Source of the DNA: an uncultured Clostridia bacterium
Lineage (GTDB): Bacteria; Bacillota; Clostridia; TANB77; CAG-465
Assembly: GCA_949106495.1 (NCBI GenBank)
Contig: CARYZD010000006.1
Span: 45,901 to 109,900 of the forward strand
DNA length: 64,000 nt
Direction of reading: 5' to 3'
In this document: one piece after another, positions 16,942 through 25,119 of the stretch
Numbering within the stretch: position 1 is the stretch's first letter
Layout: each line of letters opens with the position of its first letter
Position numbers and translations under genes: made by a program
Notes under the pieces: model-generated
What the model was told of the DNA's origin: nothing
Seen by the model: only the letters and a program-made list of their open reading frames with translations
Database searches by the model: none

Positions 16942-17758
16942 TTTATTAAATGCAGGATTTGAAAGACTTAGAAAAAGTAAGTTATTTTGGGCATTAAGTA
17001 TATTTAGTATTATGCTTGCAATGTTTATGATTTATACACGATATAGTGATATGAAAAAATATGAAGAAGTAATAGAGGTAGAGCAGATTATGCTTAATTA
17101 TTCTACCATTGTAGGAATTATAATTGCTATATTTGCAAGTTTATTTTTAGGAGTAGAGTATTCAGATGGGGCAATAAGAAATAAAATAAGTATAGGTCAT
17201 AAAAGATTAAATATATATTTATCTAATTTAGTAATAGTTACTATCACAAGTTTACTTTCATATATTATATTTTTAGGAATAGTTGCTGGTATAGGAATAC
17301 CAATATTTGGAGGGATTACAATTGAATTTTCAAAATTAATACTATTGTTGTGTTGTATTTTTATAACAATAATTGCTTATTCAAGTATTTTTACTTTTCT
17401 TGCAATGATTATTTCAAATAAAACAATAACTGCAATAGTATCAATTATGCTTTCCTTTGGAATGATGATGGTTGCATTAACTTGTTTTAATATTTTAGAA
17501 ACACCACCAACTATCCAGCAAGCAGTAATGACTGATGGTCAAACAAAAATACAAGAGATTCAAAATCCTAAATATCCTAGTGATGAAAAAAAGAAAATAT
17601 GTCAAACTTTACTTGATTGTAATCCAGCTGGGCAAATGTTTCAAATAGCAGGAAGATCGACTAAAAACTTAAGCATTTTGCCTTTATATTCTTTAGGGGT
17701 TTTAATAGTGTTTACTGGTACAGGGCTTATATTATTTAGTAGGAAAGAATTAAAATAG
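16934..17758 (+). CDS. ABC-2 type permease, bacitracin-type
   Basis: A 274-residue integral membrane protein with about six helices (LFWALSIFSIMLAMFMIYT, IVGIIIAIFASLFLGVEY, LLSYIIFLGIVAGIG and others). The YSDGAIRNK segment is typical of BcrB-like permeases. The frame extends to a TTG at 16919, but GGAGG at 16921-16925 serves the ATG at 16934, which I chose. It overlaps the ATPase by 8 bp and is its membrane partner. Confidence 0.82.
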   Translation: MINLLNAGFERLRKSKLFWALSIFSIMLAMFMIYTRYSDMKKYEEVIEVEQIMLNYSTIVGIIIAIFASLFLGVEYSDGAIRNKISIGHKRLNIYLSNLVIVTITSLLSYIIFLGIVAGIGIPIFGGITIEFSKLILLLCCIFITIIAYSSIFTFLAMIISNKTITAIVSIMLSFGMMMVALTCFNILETPPTIQQAVMTDGQTKIQEIQNPKYPSDEKKKICQTLLDCNPAGQMFQIAGRSTKNLSILPLYSLGVLIVFTGTGLILFSRKELK

Positions 17759-17771
17759 AAAGGTGGTAATT

Positions 17772-18647
17772 ATGAGTATCTGGTTTTATTTAGTAGTAAC
17801 AGTTATATTATTAATAGCAATTATAAAAATAATAATAATGAAAAAAGAGATAAAAAATATAACTCAAAATTTACCTATTATAATAAAGTCAGATACAAAT
17901 AGATTGATTACTGTTGGTACAAACGATAAGGAAATTAAAAATTTAGCTAAAACATTAAATAGTAGTCTAAAAGAATTAAGACGATTAGAACTTGAATATA
18001 ATCAAGGAAATCAAGAATTAAAAAGATCTATAACTGATATATCACATGATTTAAGGACACCGCTTACTGCGATAAAAGGATATATAGATTTAATAGATTA
18101 TGAAAATCTTACGCAAAAACAAGTTGAATATCTAAATATTATAAATGAAAAAGCAGAAGTGTTAGTATATTTAACAGAACAGTTATTTGACTTTTTTAAA
18201 ACTCTTGAAAGTTGTAATGAGATAAATAAAAGAGAAATATGCATTAATACTATACTAGAAGATGTAATATGTAGTTATTATGATTTATTTAAAGAAAATA
18301 ATATTGAACCAATTATAGATATAGCAAAAGAAAAAATAATAAAGAATTTAGATGAAAATATGTTAAAGAGGATATTTGAAAATGTTATATCTAATGTTAT
18401 TAAATATAGCAAAGATGAAGTAAAAATTAGTTTAAAAAGTGATGGGATTATTGAAATTTCTAATAGAGCAGAAGAATTAGATAGTATAACAGTTGAAAAG
18501 ATTTTTGATAGGTACTATACAGTTCAAAATGCAAAAAAATCAAGTGGAGTAGGATTATCTATTGCTAAACAATTAGTTGAGTTAAATGATGGAAATATTA
18601 AAGCAAATTTTAGAGATGGTGTTTTAACAGTTATTATAAGTTTTTAA
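17772..18647 (+). CDS. Sensor histidine kinase
   Basis: A 291-residue kinase with a single N-terminal transmembrane helix and almost no external domain, like intramembrane-sensing kinases. The H box is ITDISHDLRTPLTAIKGY, the N box NVISNVIKYS, and the G2 box SSGVGLSIAKQLVELN. The ATG at 17772 follows AAAGGTGG; an upstream GTG at 17763 lies inside that site. It should phosphorylate the regulator at 15298. The lack of an outer sensor domain suggests the ABC transporter itself may convey the signal. Confidence 0.86.
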   Translation: MSIWFYLVVTVILLIAIIKIIIMKKEIKNITQNLPIIIKSDTNRLITVGTNDKEIKNLAKTLNSSLKELRRLELEYNQGNQELKRSITDISHDLRTPLTAIKGYIDLIDYENLTQKQVEYLNIINEKAEVLVYLTEQLFDFFKTLESCNEINKREICINTILEDVICSYYDLFKENNIEPIIDIAKEKIIKNLDENMLKRIFENVISNVIKYSKDEVKISLKSDGIIEISNRAEELDSITVEKIFDRYYTVQNAKKSSGVGLSIAKQLVELNDGNIKANFRDGVLTVIISF

Positions 18648-18654
18648 AAATGAT

Positions 18655-18690
18655 AAAGAGTAAATCTAATATATTTAGATTTGCTCTTTT
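18655..18690 (+). terminator. Intrinsic terminator of the two-component/ABC operon
   Basis: AAAGAGTAAATCTAA pairs with TTTAGATTTGCTCTTTT (right arm 18674-18690), one mismatch or wobble. Confidence 0.8.
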
Positions 18691-18743
18691 ATGTTATAAT
18701 ACTAATATATATTTAAAAAGATTTATAGTAGGAAAATAAAATT

Positions 18744-19030
18744 ATGATATATACATATTATTATTATGATTCACCACTAGGTAAAATATCACTTGCAAGT
18801 AAATACAATAAGTTAATAGGAGCATGGATAGAAGGACAGAAATATTAATAAAAACAAGAAAATGGTTAGATAAATATTTTAATTTAGAAATGCCTAAAAT
18901 TTCAGAACTTCTATTACTCCAATTGGAAGTGATTTTAGACAAAAAGTATGGCAGATACTATGTACAATTTCTTATGTAAAGAACATTACTTATGGAGAAA
19001 TAGCAAAAAAATCGCAAAAGATGAGATAAT
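18744..19030 (+). pseudogene. Decayed methylated-DNA-protein cysteine methyltransferase (Ogt-like)
   Basis: Three reading frames together give recognisable pieces: YDSPLGKISLAS and LIGAWIEGQKY at the N-terminus; TRKWLDKYFN in the middle; then FRQKVWQIL, ITYGEIAKKIAKD. These match the O6-alkylguanine repair enzyme, but a stop follows GQKY, at least two frameshifts are needed, and the catalytic PCHR region is absent. The gene is clearly dead. It occupies most of a ~400-bp gap. Confidence 0.7.
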
Positions 19031-19057
19031 TTTATAATAAAAGGAGATGAACAACTT

Positions 19058-19414
19058 ATGGCGAGAGTTTTAAAAAATAAAGAATTAGTAAATACAAGAC
19101 TAGCAACAAGTTATGGTGGCTGGGTTTACTGTGATAAATGTAATGAAAATATAGGATATTTATGTTATTCAACTTATGATAAATTAGAATTAAGATACAA
19201 ATGCAATTGTGGTAGTGAAGGTAGAGCATTATTAGATTTTGAAGATAGCAAAATGGGTAAGAAATGTGATGATGAGTTAATACTAATAAAAAATAGATTG
19301 TGTTGTCCAAGTGATAATGAACCTTTAATTACTATTTTAGATAAAAAAGTATCTAGTTATAATTTAAATATCACTTGTAAATCATGTGAAAATATTTATA
19401 AAAAGGAAAAATAG
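19058..19414 (+). CDS. Cysteine-rich small protein, probable zinc binding
   Basis: A 118-residue soluble protein with metal-ligand-like cysteine pairs: CDKC near residue 25, CNCG near 50, CC near 86, CKSC near 109. This suggests one or two zinc ribbons. No named family recognised. AAAGGAGATG precedes the ATG. Confidence 0.55.
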   Translation: MARVLKNKELVNTRLATSYGGWVYCDKCNENIGYLCYSTYDKLELRYKCNCGSEGRALLDFEDSKMGKKCDDELILIKNRLCCPSDNEPLITILDKKVSSYNLNITCKSCENIYKKEK

Positions 19415-19489
19415 AGATTGCATAATTAAATTAAAATTATATTTGTAAATTTTTTATTTGAAATAGAATACTAAAGGAGTAAATAAAAT

Positions 19490-19792
19490 ATGAAAGTAGT
19501 AACAATATGTGGCAGCTATAAATTTAAAAAAGAAATGGTAGAAATAGCAGAATTAATGACACTTAAAGGTAATTGTATACTAATGCCTAATGATTTAACA
19601 AAAACAGAAAAAGATTCTTATACAGAAGCTGAAATATCAATAATAGATAAAATGCACAAAGAAAAAATAAAATTATCAGATGCAATACTTGTTGTAAATG
19701 TAAATAATTATATTGGAAATAGTACCAAAAGTGAAATTGAATATGCTAAGTCTCTAGAAAAGGAAATTATATATTATACAGATATAATATAA
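19490..19792 (+). CDS. Nucleoside 2-deoxyribosyltransferase-like fold protein
   Basis: A 100-residue protein with an N-terminal strand and loop VTICGSYKFKKEM, a central acidic segment, and the C-terminal motif AILVVNVNNYIGNSTKSEIE followed by YAKSLEKEIIYYTD. This is the Rossmann-like pattern of small nucleoside deoxyribosyltransferase-related proteins, including the conserved Ser/Glu after the GNST loop. A catalytic activity is not shown. AAAGGAG precedes the ATG. Confidence 0.65.
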   Translation: MKVVTICGSYKFKKEMVEIAELMTLKGNCILMPNDLTKTEKDSYTEAEISIIDKMHKEKIKLSDAILVVNVNNYIGNSTKSEIEYAKSLEKEIIYYTDII

Positions 19793-19820
19793 ATATTATA
19801 TATAAAATGGAGTTAAACAT

Positions 19821-20066
19821 ATGAATAAAGAAATATTATTAGAAAATATAGATAAAATTCATACTACTAAAATGGGTATTGATAGAATTAGAAAAAATCT
19901 TAAAATTGATACGAATGATGTAGTAAAATATTGTAAAGAAAAAATATTAGATAAAGAGTGCAATATATATAAGCAAGGAAAAAATTGGTATTGTGAAATA
20001 AACAATATTAAAATAACCATAAATTCATATAGTTATACAATTATTACAGCACATATTGTAAAATAA
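19821..20066 (+). CDS. DUF3781-like small protein
   Basis: An 81-residue soluble protein. The pattern LLENIDKIHTTKMGIDRIRK, KNLK..TNDVVKYCKEKI, and GKNWYCEINNIKITINSYSY ending in TIITAH matches DUF3781 as I remember it. Function unknown. It lies 28 bp after the preceding gene and may be co-transcribed with it. Confidence 0.6.
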   Translation: MNKEILLENIDKIHTTKMGIDRIRKNLKIDTNDVVKYCKEKILDKECNIYKQGKNWYCEINNIKITINSYSYTIITAHIVK

Positions 20067-20113
20067 TTTAAGAGTAATAGGTTTTAATATTTAAAAAATT
20101 GAAATATTTTTTC

Positions 20114-20143
20114 TTGACAAATACAGAAAAAATTTTGTATAAT
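20114..20143 (+). promoter_or_regulatory. Promoter of the first MATE-kinase leader
   Basis: TTGACA (20114-20119) and TATAAT (20138-20143) with an 18-bp spacer. Transcription should start near 20149. Confidence 0.8.
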
Positions 20144-20145
20144 AT

Positions 20146-20210
20146 AGTGGTCAAGGACAGCAGAAAAGGCGTAGAAATCCGACAAAAAGGGATTTCTACG
20201 TTTTTTTTTA
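20146..20210 (+). promoter_or_regulatory. Attenuator leader, candidate guanidine-IV (mepA-type) riboswitch
   Basis: The ~60-nt leader begins with TGGTCAAGGACAGCAG, which can form a small GUC-aag-GAC hairpin. It ends in a strong terminator: CGTAGAAATCC (20170-20180) pairs perfectly with GGATTTCTACG (20190-20200), then ten T. A MATE gene starts 37 bp later. Short leaders with a terminator in front of MATE genes in Clostridia are the known setting of the guanidine-IV (mepA motif) riboswitch, and the conserved-looking CAAGGACA and CCGACA pieces fit my memory of it. A covariance-model search was not possible, so the class is tentative; the regulated terminator is well supported. Confidence 0.55.
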
Positions 20211-20247
20211 CGTCTAGTTTATATTATTTTAAGGAGGAATTATTTTT

Positions 20248-22296
20248 ATGAATGAGTCAAACGAAAATTTTCATTTAACAACTGCACCAATAAAAAAGTT
20301 ATTAATTAAATTTTCAATTCCTTGTGTACTTGCTATGCTTGTAAGTGCTCTATACAATATTGTTGACCAAATATTTATAGGAAATAGTACAGCAGGTACT
20401 GCAGGAATAATGGCAACAACTTTAGTATTTCCATTTACAGTTGTAGCACTAGCTATTGCTCAACTTATTGGAGATGGATGTGCAACATTGTTTAGTATTT
20501 CACTTGGAGCAAAAGATGAGAAAACAAGTAATAAAAGTGTTGGAAATGCGATAGTAGCAGTAATTTTATTTAGTGTAATTTTAGTTATTGTCGGATTTTT
20601 ACTTATGAAATCAATTTTGGGATTACTTGGAGTAAATGGTTATGACGAAAGATGTATATTATTTACACAACAATATTATAAGATAATTTTATGTGGTACA
20701 CCTTTCTATATGTTTGCAGCAGCAATGGCATCTATTATTCGTGCTAGTGGTGCACCAGGGTATTCAATGATTTCAACAATAGTTGGAGCAATTATAAATC
20801 TAATATTTGATCCAATTCTAATATTTGGATTAAATCTAGGAGTACAAGGAGCAGCATTTGCTACAATTGCTGGTCAAATTATATCTGCAATATTATGTGC
20901 AATTTATTTTAGAAAACCAAAACTTATGAATTTAAGTAAAGATAGCTTTAAAATTGATACAAAAGTACTTGGAAAACTTATGAAACTTGGTATCTCAAGC
21001 TTTATTACTCAAGTATCTATTGCAATTATTACAATTGTTGCAAATAATGTAGTAGGTACAATTGGTGGAGAAAATGCAACAGATGCTGGTGGAGCACTTG
21101 GTATTGTATTTAAGATATTTGCAATTGTACTTGCATTTAGTTTAGGAGTTGCAGTAGGTGGTCAACCAATAATAGGATTTAACTATGGAGCTAAACAATA
21201 TAAAAGAGTTTTAGAAGCATATAAGTTAATTGCTATTGCAAACATAATAATAGGTTTAATATCTATAGCATTATTTGAGTTTATTCCAGATAAAATAGTA
21301 AGTCTATTTGGAGGACACGCAAATAATTTAGAATTTTACAGAGAATATGCATGCTTAGCTTTTAGAATATATTTAGGTGGAATATTACTTTGCTGTATTC
21401 AAAAAGCAAGTTGTATTTTCTTACAATCAATAGATAAACCATATAAAGCTATGATTCTATCACTTATGAGAGACGTTATAGTTTTAGTTCCTGGAGTATG
21501 TATATTAGGACTATGTGGAAATTTATATGCAATGCTTTGGGCAGGTCTGGTATCAGATATATGTGCATTTATTGTTACAGTTATATTTGTTACAATGGAA
21601 TGTAGTAAAATCATTAAACTATCAAAAGAAGGCCAAGCAAACGCTATCAATACTCAAGAAAAACAAACAGCCGAAAAAGGAAATTTTGTTATATCTATTG
21701 GTAGAGAATTTGGTAGTGGTGGAAAATACATAGGTCAAGAACTTGCTAAAAGACTTAATATAAAATGTTATGATAATGAACTTTTAGCTAAAGTTTCAGA
21801 AAATTACAATATAGATATGGCTATGCTTGAGAAAGTAGATGAGAAACAAAAATCTAGTTTCTGGTATAGTTTTGCAACAAATTATGTGTTTTCACAAAAT
21901 GCAGATGTATCACCTATTAGTGCAGAAGATAATCTATTCTTAAAACAAGCAAAAGTTATTGAAGAACTATATAATAGTGATGAAAGTTCTATAATTGTAG
22001 GAAGATGCTCAGACTATATATTAAAAGATAAGAAAAATGTTATTAAATTGTTTATTTATGCTTCAGATATGGACTTCAAGATAGAAAGAAAAATAAAATA
22101 TGAAGGAATAAATAAATCAAATCCAGAAAAGAAAATAAAACAAACAGATAAACAAAGAGCAGAATATTATAATCATTTCACAAATCAAATTTGGGGAGAT
22201 AAAAATAATTATGATGTATGTATTGATACATCGAAGCTTGGTGTAAAAGAAACAATTAATGTATTGGAAACTTACATTAGAAAAATAGTTAGATAA
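20248..22296 (+). CDS. MATE efflux transporter fused to a cytidylate-kinase-like domain (copy 1)
   Basis: Residues ~1-455 form a 12-helix MATE transporter (FSIPCVLAMLVSALYNIVDQ, then IFIG; a second half with VGGQPIIGFNYGAKQ), which exports cations or drugs in exchange for Na+ or H+. After a short linker, residues ~475-682 are a P-loop kinase of the cytidylate kinase-like family: P-loop SIGREFGSGGKYIG, then YDNELL, IIVGRCSDYIL and a late NQIWGDKNNYDVCIDTS segment. The fusion is in frame and both halves look intact. It is controlled by the upstream attenuator leader. A paralogue with the same layout lies at 39619. Confidence 0.88.
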   Translation: MNESNENFHLTTAPIKKLLIKFSIPCVLAMLVSALYNIVDQIFIGNSTAGTAGIMATTLVFPFTVVALAIAQLIGDGCATLFSISLGAKDEKTSNKSVGNAIVAVILFSVILVIVGFLLMKSILGLLGVNGYDERCILFTQQYYKIILCGTPFYMFAAAMASIIRASGAPGYSMISTIVGAIINLIFDPILIFGLNLGVQGAAFATIAGQIISAILCAIYFRKPKLMNLSKDSFKIDTKVLGKLMKLGISSFITQVSIAIITIVANNVVGTIGGENATDAGGALGIVFKIFAIVLAFSLGVAVGGQPIIGFNYGAKQYKRVLEAYKLIAIANIIIGLISIALFEFIPDKIVSLFGGHANNLEFYREYACLAFRIYLGGILLCCIQKASCIFLQSIDKPYKAMILSLMRDVIVLVPGVCILGLCGNLYAMLWAGLVSDICAFIVTVIFVTMECSKIIKLSKEGQANAINTQEKQTAEKGNFVISIGREFGSGGKYIGQELAKRLNIKCYDNELLAKVSENYNIDMAMLEKVDEKQKSSFWYSFATNYVFSQNADVSPISAEDNLFLKQAKVIEELYNSDESSIIVGRCSDYILKDKKNVIKLFIYASDMDFKIERKIKYEGINKSNPEKKIKQTDKQRAEYYNHFTNQIWGDKNNYDVCIDTSKLGVKETINVLETYIRKIVR

Positions 22297-22307
22297 TAAA
22301 TATAAAT

Positions 22308-22351
22308 AAACAATAAAAAGACCTACAAAATAATTGGTCTTTTTATTGTTT
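22308..22351 (+). terminator. Intrinsic terminator of MATE-kinase copy 1
   Basis: AAACAATAAAAAGACC (22308-22323) pairs perfectly with GGTCTTTTTATTGTTT (22336-22351). Confidence 0.85.
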
Positions 22352-22457
22352 GGGAGGAGAATTGCTAAAAAGAATAAATAATATGTAAAGAAAGATATTT
22401 TATTGATAATTATCTCTCCTTATGATATATTAATGGCATATTGAAAGGAGCAAAAAT

Positions 22458-23090
22458 ATGGCTTTTGACTATAAAAAAGAATATAAGGAATTCTATATGC
22501 CTAAAAATAAACCAAGCATAGTAGAAGTACCAAAAATGAATTATATTGCAGTAAGAGGAAAAGGAAATCCAAATGATGAAAATGGAGAATATAAAAAATC
22601 TATTGAATTATTGTATGCTATTGCTTTTACAATTAAGATGAGTTATAAAGGAAATTATAAAATAGATGGATATTTTGAATATGTTGTACCACCACTTGAG
22701 GGCTTTTGGTGGCAAGAAGGAATAAATGGAATAGATTATAATAAAAAAGATAAGTTTAATTTTATTTCAGTAATAAGATTACCAGATTTTGTAACAAAAA
22801 AGGACTTTGAATGGGCAATTAAAGAGGCAATAGAGAAGAAGAAAAAGAATTATTCGAAAGTAGAATTTTTAACTTATGATGAAGGACTTTGTGTTCAATG
22901 CATGCATATTGGTTCGTATGATAATGAACCTGAAACAGTAGAATTAATGCACCAATATATGATAGAAAATGGATATGAGTTAGATATAACGGAGAAAAGG
23001 TTCCATCATGAAATATATTTGAGTGATCCGAGAAGATGTGATGAGAGTAGACTAAAAACAGTTATAAGGCATCCAATAAAAAAGACCTAA
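22458..23090 (+). CDS. GyrI-like small-molecule-binding protein
   Basis: A 210-residue soluble protein matching the stand-alone GyrI-like/SOUL-type effector domain family: KMNYIAVRGKGNPNDENGEY near the start, YFEYVVPPLEGFWW in the middle, and EGLCVQCMHIGSYDNEPE followed by FHHEIYLSDPRR at the end. Such proteins bind hydrophobic or cationic small molecules, and some hydrolyse them. Placed 3' of the MATE-kinase gene, but with its own upstream region and a terminator between, so not in the same operon. Confidence 0.78.
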   Translation: MAFDYKKEYKEFYMPKNKPSIVEVPKMNYIAVRGKGNPNDENGEYKKSIELLYAIAFTIKMSYKGNYKIDGYFEYVVPPLEGFWWQEGINGIDYNKKDKFNFISVIRLPDFVTKKDFEWAIKEAIEKKKKNYSKVEFLTYDEGLCVQCMHIGSYDNEPETVELMHQYMIENGYELDITEKRFHHEIYLSDPRRCDESRLKTVIRHPIKKT

Positions 23091-23183
23091 TTTAATTAAA
23101 CAAAGTTTGAAAATTGTCTTATTCTGTGCTATTATATAAAAGTAATTAATGTTGATTGAATAATATAAAAAGGGGGAATAAAA

Positions 23184-23774
23184 ATGTCAACATATTATAA
23201 ACATACAAGAGTAGAAGATGCAAATATTCCATATAGTTTTCAATGCGAGAGTTGTATGAAAAATAGTGGAGATTTAAAAGCATATATTGTTGGAGATACA
23301 GCAACATATAATAGTAATTTTAAAACTTTAAGTGCTGAAAGAGAAGTAAAACTACAAGAAGAAGCACATGATAATCTTGTAAAGAAGCTAAAAGAAATAC
23401 ATAAGGATGTTAAAGAAAAAGAAGTTTATGCGACAGAATTTAAAGATGAATGCCCACATTGTCATAAACCTCAATCATGGGCTGTAAGTGGACTTAAAAA
23501 GAAAAGATTTGACACACCTATAGTTATCTTTGGGGTTGGAGTAATTATATTTATCATTGGTTTAATAGGATATTTTACTGAAAAAATAGAATATCTAACA
23601 CTACCTATGACATTTGCAATTTTAGGTGTAGCATTTGTGTGTGCTGCTATAAGCTTTATATGGAATACTATAAAAATTAATAAAAAAATAAAAGAAACTT
23701 CTACTAGTGGAACAAAAAATATTCCAAGTATTAATTGGGAAGAAGTACAATATCTATTAGACGAAGAAAAATAA
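23184..23774 (+). CDS. Two-helix membrane protein with zinc-ribbon-like Cys pairs
   Basis: A 196-residue protein. The N-terminal half carries two CxxC pairs (FQCESCMKN and ECPHCHKPQSW) like a split zinc ribbon, with a charged helical stretch between them. The C-terminal half has two transmembrane helices (IVIFGVGVIIFIIGLIGYF and MTFAILGVAFVCAAISFIW). No named family recognised. AAAAGGGGG precedes the ATG. Confidence 0.6.
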   Translation: MSTYYKHTRVEDANIPYSFQCESCMKNSGDLKAYIVGDTATYNSNFKTLSAEREVKLQEEAHDNLVKKLKEIHKDVKEKEVYATEFKDECPHCHKPQSWAVSGLKKKRFDTPIVIFGVGVIIFIIGLIGYFTEKIEYLTLPMTFAILGVAFVCAAISFIWNTIKINKKIKETSTSGTKNIPSINWEEVQYLLDEEK

Positions 23775-23789
23775 ATATAAAAGAATAAT

Positions 23790-23822
23790 GGGATAGCTAA
23801 TTGCTATTCCTTCATTTTTTTA
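23790..23822 (+). terminator. Intrinsic terminator
   Basis: GGGATAGC (23790-23797) pairs with GCTATTCC (23803-23810), one G-T pair, followed by TTCATTTTTTT. Confidence 0.78.
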
Positions 23823-23913
23823 ATTATATTACTACTCGATAAATACATATTGTTGTGTTATTCTTAAATAAATCATAAGAACATTTATATATTTTTTATT
23901 TAGGAGATATATT

Positions 23914-24342
23914 ATGGTTAGAAAATTTAAAACTCAAGATATAGATGAAGTAATGGTAATATGGCTAGATACAAATATAAAGGCACATGATTTTATAGAT
24001 AAAAATTATTGGAAAGAACATTATGAAGAAGTAAAATATGCAATATTAAATGCTAAAGTATATGTTTATGAAAAAGATAATAAAATATTGGGCTTTATTG
24101 GAATTATAGATGGATATATTGCTGGTATATTTGTAAAAGATGGTATGCAAGGAAATGGAATAGGAAAAATTCTTATTGATACATGTAAAAAAGATAGTAA
24201 CGAATTAACTTTAAATGTATATGAACAAAATGAAAAAGCATTTAAATTTTATTTAAGAGAAGGATTTTATATAGTAAGCAAAAATATAGATAATGATACA
24301 AAGGAAAATGAATTATGCATGGAATGGAAAAAGAAGAGGTAA
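23914..24342 (+). CDS. GNAT-family N-acetyltransferase
   Basis: A 142-residue acetyltransferase. The acetyl-CoA pyrophosphate loop is GMQGNGIGKILI, preceded by the beta strand pair ILGFIGIIDGYIAGIFV and followed by ELTLNVYEQNEKAFKFYL, then REGF, the standard C-terminal GNAT region. It transfers an acetyl group from acetyl-CoA to an amine; the substrate is not predictable. Confidence 0.82.
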   Translation: MVRKFKTQDIDEVMVIWLDTNIKAHDFIDKNYWKEHYEEVKYAILNAKVYVYEKDNKILGFIGIIDGYIAGIFVKDGMQGNGIGKILIDTCKKDSNELTLNVYEQNEKAFKFYLREGFYIVSKNIDNDTKENELCMEWKKKR

Positions 24343-24424
24343 TACAGAGACTCTTGGAATTGAAATTGATAGTATTATAACAAAAGTATATATTTTAAAA
24401 GGATAAAATTTAAAGGAGAATAGT

Positions 24425-24640
24425 ATGAGTAAATATAAACCATTATGGGAATACTTAAAGGATAATAATGAAGAAGAATATAATATGTCTTTTGATACTA
24501 TAAAAGATATTTTAGGATTTAATATAGATCATTCATTTTTAACATATAAGAAAGAACTAAAAGAGTATGGATATGAAGTTGTAAAAATATATATGAAAGA
24601 AAAAACAGTTGTAATTAAAAAATATAATATTAAAATTTAA
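24425..24640 (+). CDS. Small soluble protein of unknown function
   Basis: A 71-residue protein beginning SKYKPLWEYLKDN with a central helix-loop (FDTIKDILGF). The start resembles a small conserved Clostridial family that I cannot name with certainty. AAAGGAGAATAGT precedes the ATG, and the stop overlaps the terminator stem that follows. Confidence 0.55.
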   Translation: MSKYKPLWEYLKDNNEEEYNMSFDTIKDILGFNIDHSFLTYKKELKEYGYEVVKIYMKEKTVVIKKYNIKI

Positions 24641-24672
24641 AGATTATCATTAAAAAAATGATAATCTTTTTT
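24639..24672 (+). terminator. Intrinsic terminator
   Basis: AAAGATTATCATT (24639-24651) pairs perfectly with AATGATAATCTTT (24657-24669), followed by T residues. Confidence 0.82.
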
Positions 24673-24682
24673 TATTTTATAC

Positions 24683-24723
24683 TTGACTTTTATAGCCAAA
24701 CTGTATATACTGTATATATACAG
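24683..24723 (+). promoter_or_regulatory. Promoter and dyad operator of GntR-ABC cassette 1
   Basis: TTGACT (24683-24688) and TATACT (24706-24711), 17-bp spacer. A perfect dyad CTGTATATA-N5-TATATACAG (24701-24723) covers the -10 box, so a bound GntR protein would block RNA polymerase. Confidence 0.75.
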
Positions 24724-24741
24724 AGACAAAAAGGAGAAAGT

Positions 24742-25119
24742 ATGAACATTATAATAAGTAATTCTAGTAGCATTCCAATTTATGAGCAAATAAAAGAACA
24801 AATAAAAAATAAAATTGTATCTAACGAATTAAAAACAGGTGAAATGTTACCTTCAATAAGAAATTTAGCAAAGGACTTGAGAATAAGTGTAATTACAACT
24901 AAAAGTGCATATGAAGAACTTGAAAAAGAGGGCTATGTTGAAACGGTGCCTGGAAAAGGAACATATGTAGCAAATAAAAATACTGAACTTATTAGAGAAG
25001 AACAATTACAAAAGATAGAAGGATTAATAGACACAGTTGTTTCAATTGCTAAAATTAGTAAGATTACTAAAGAAGAAATAAGAAATATGTTAGATATATT
25101 ATATGAGGAGGATAAGTAA
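24742..25119 (+). CDS. GntR-family regulator, YtrA type
   Basis: A 125-residue protein: N-terminal winged helix (PIYEQIKEQIKNKIVSNELK, then MLPSIRNLAKDLRISVITTK, YVETVPGKGTYV) and a short helical tail, the size of the YtrA subfamily that represses linked ABC operons. The frame extends to 24658, but AAAGGAGAAAG decides the ATG at 24742, and the longer frame would run through promoter and terminator. Its stop overlaps the ATPase start by one base. Confidence 0.87.
   Translation: MNIIISNSSSIPIYEQIKEQIKNKIVSNELKTGEMLPSIRNLAKDLRISVITTKSAYEELEKEGYVETVPGKGTYVANKNTELIREEQLQKIEGLIDTVVSIAKISKITKEEIRNMLDILYEEDK

Noticed and set aside
20201..20247. Short coding leader peptide controlling MATE-kinase copy 1
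   Set aside because: No start codon with a ribosome binding site precedes the terminator in the leader, so RNA-based control is more likely than translation-based attenuation.
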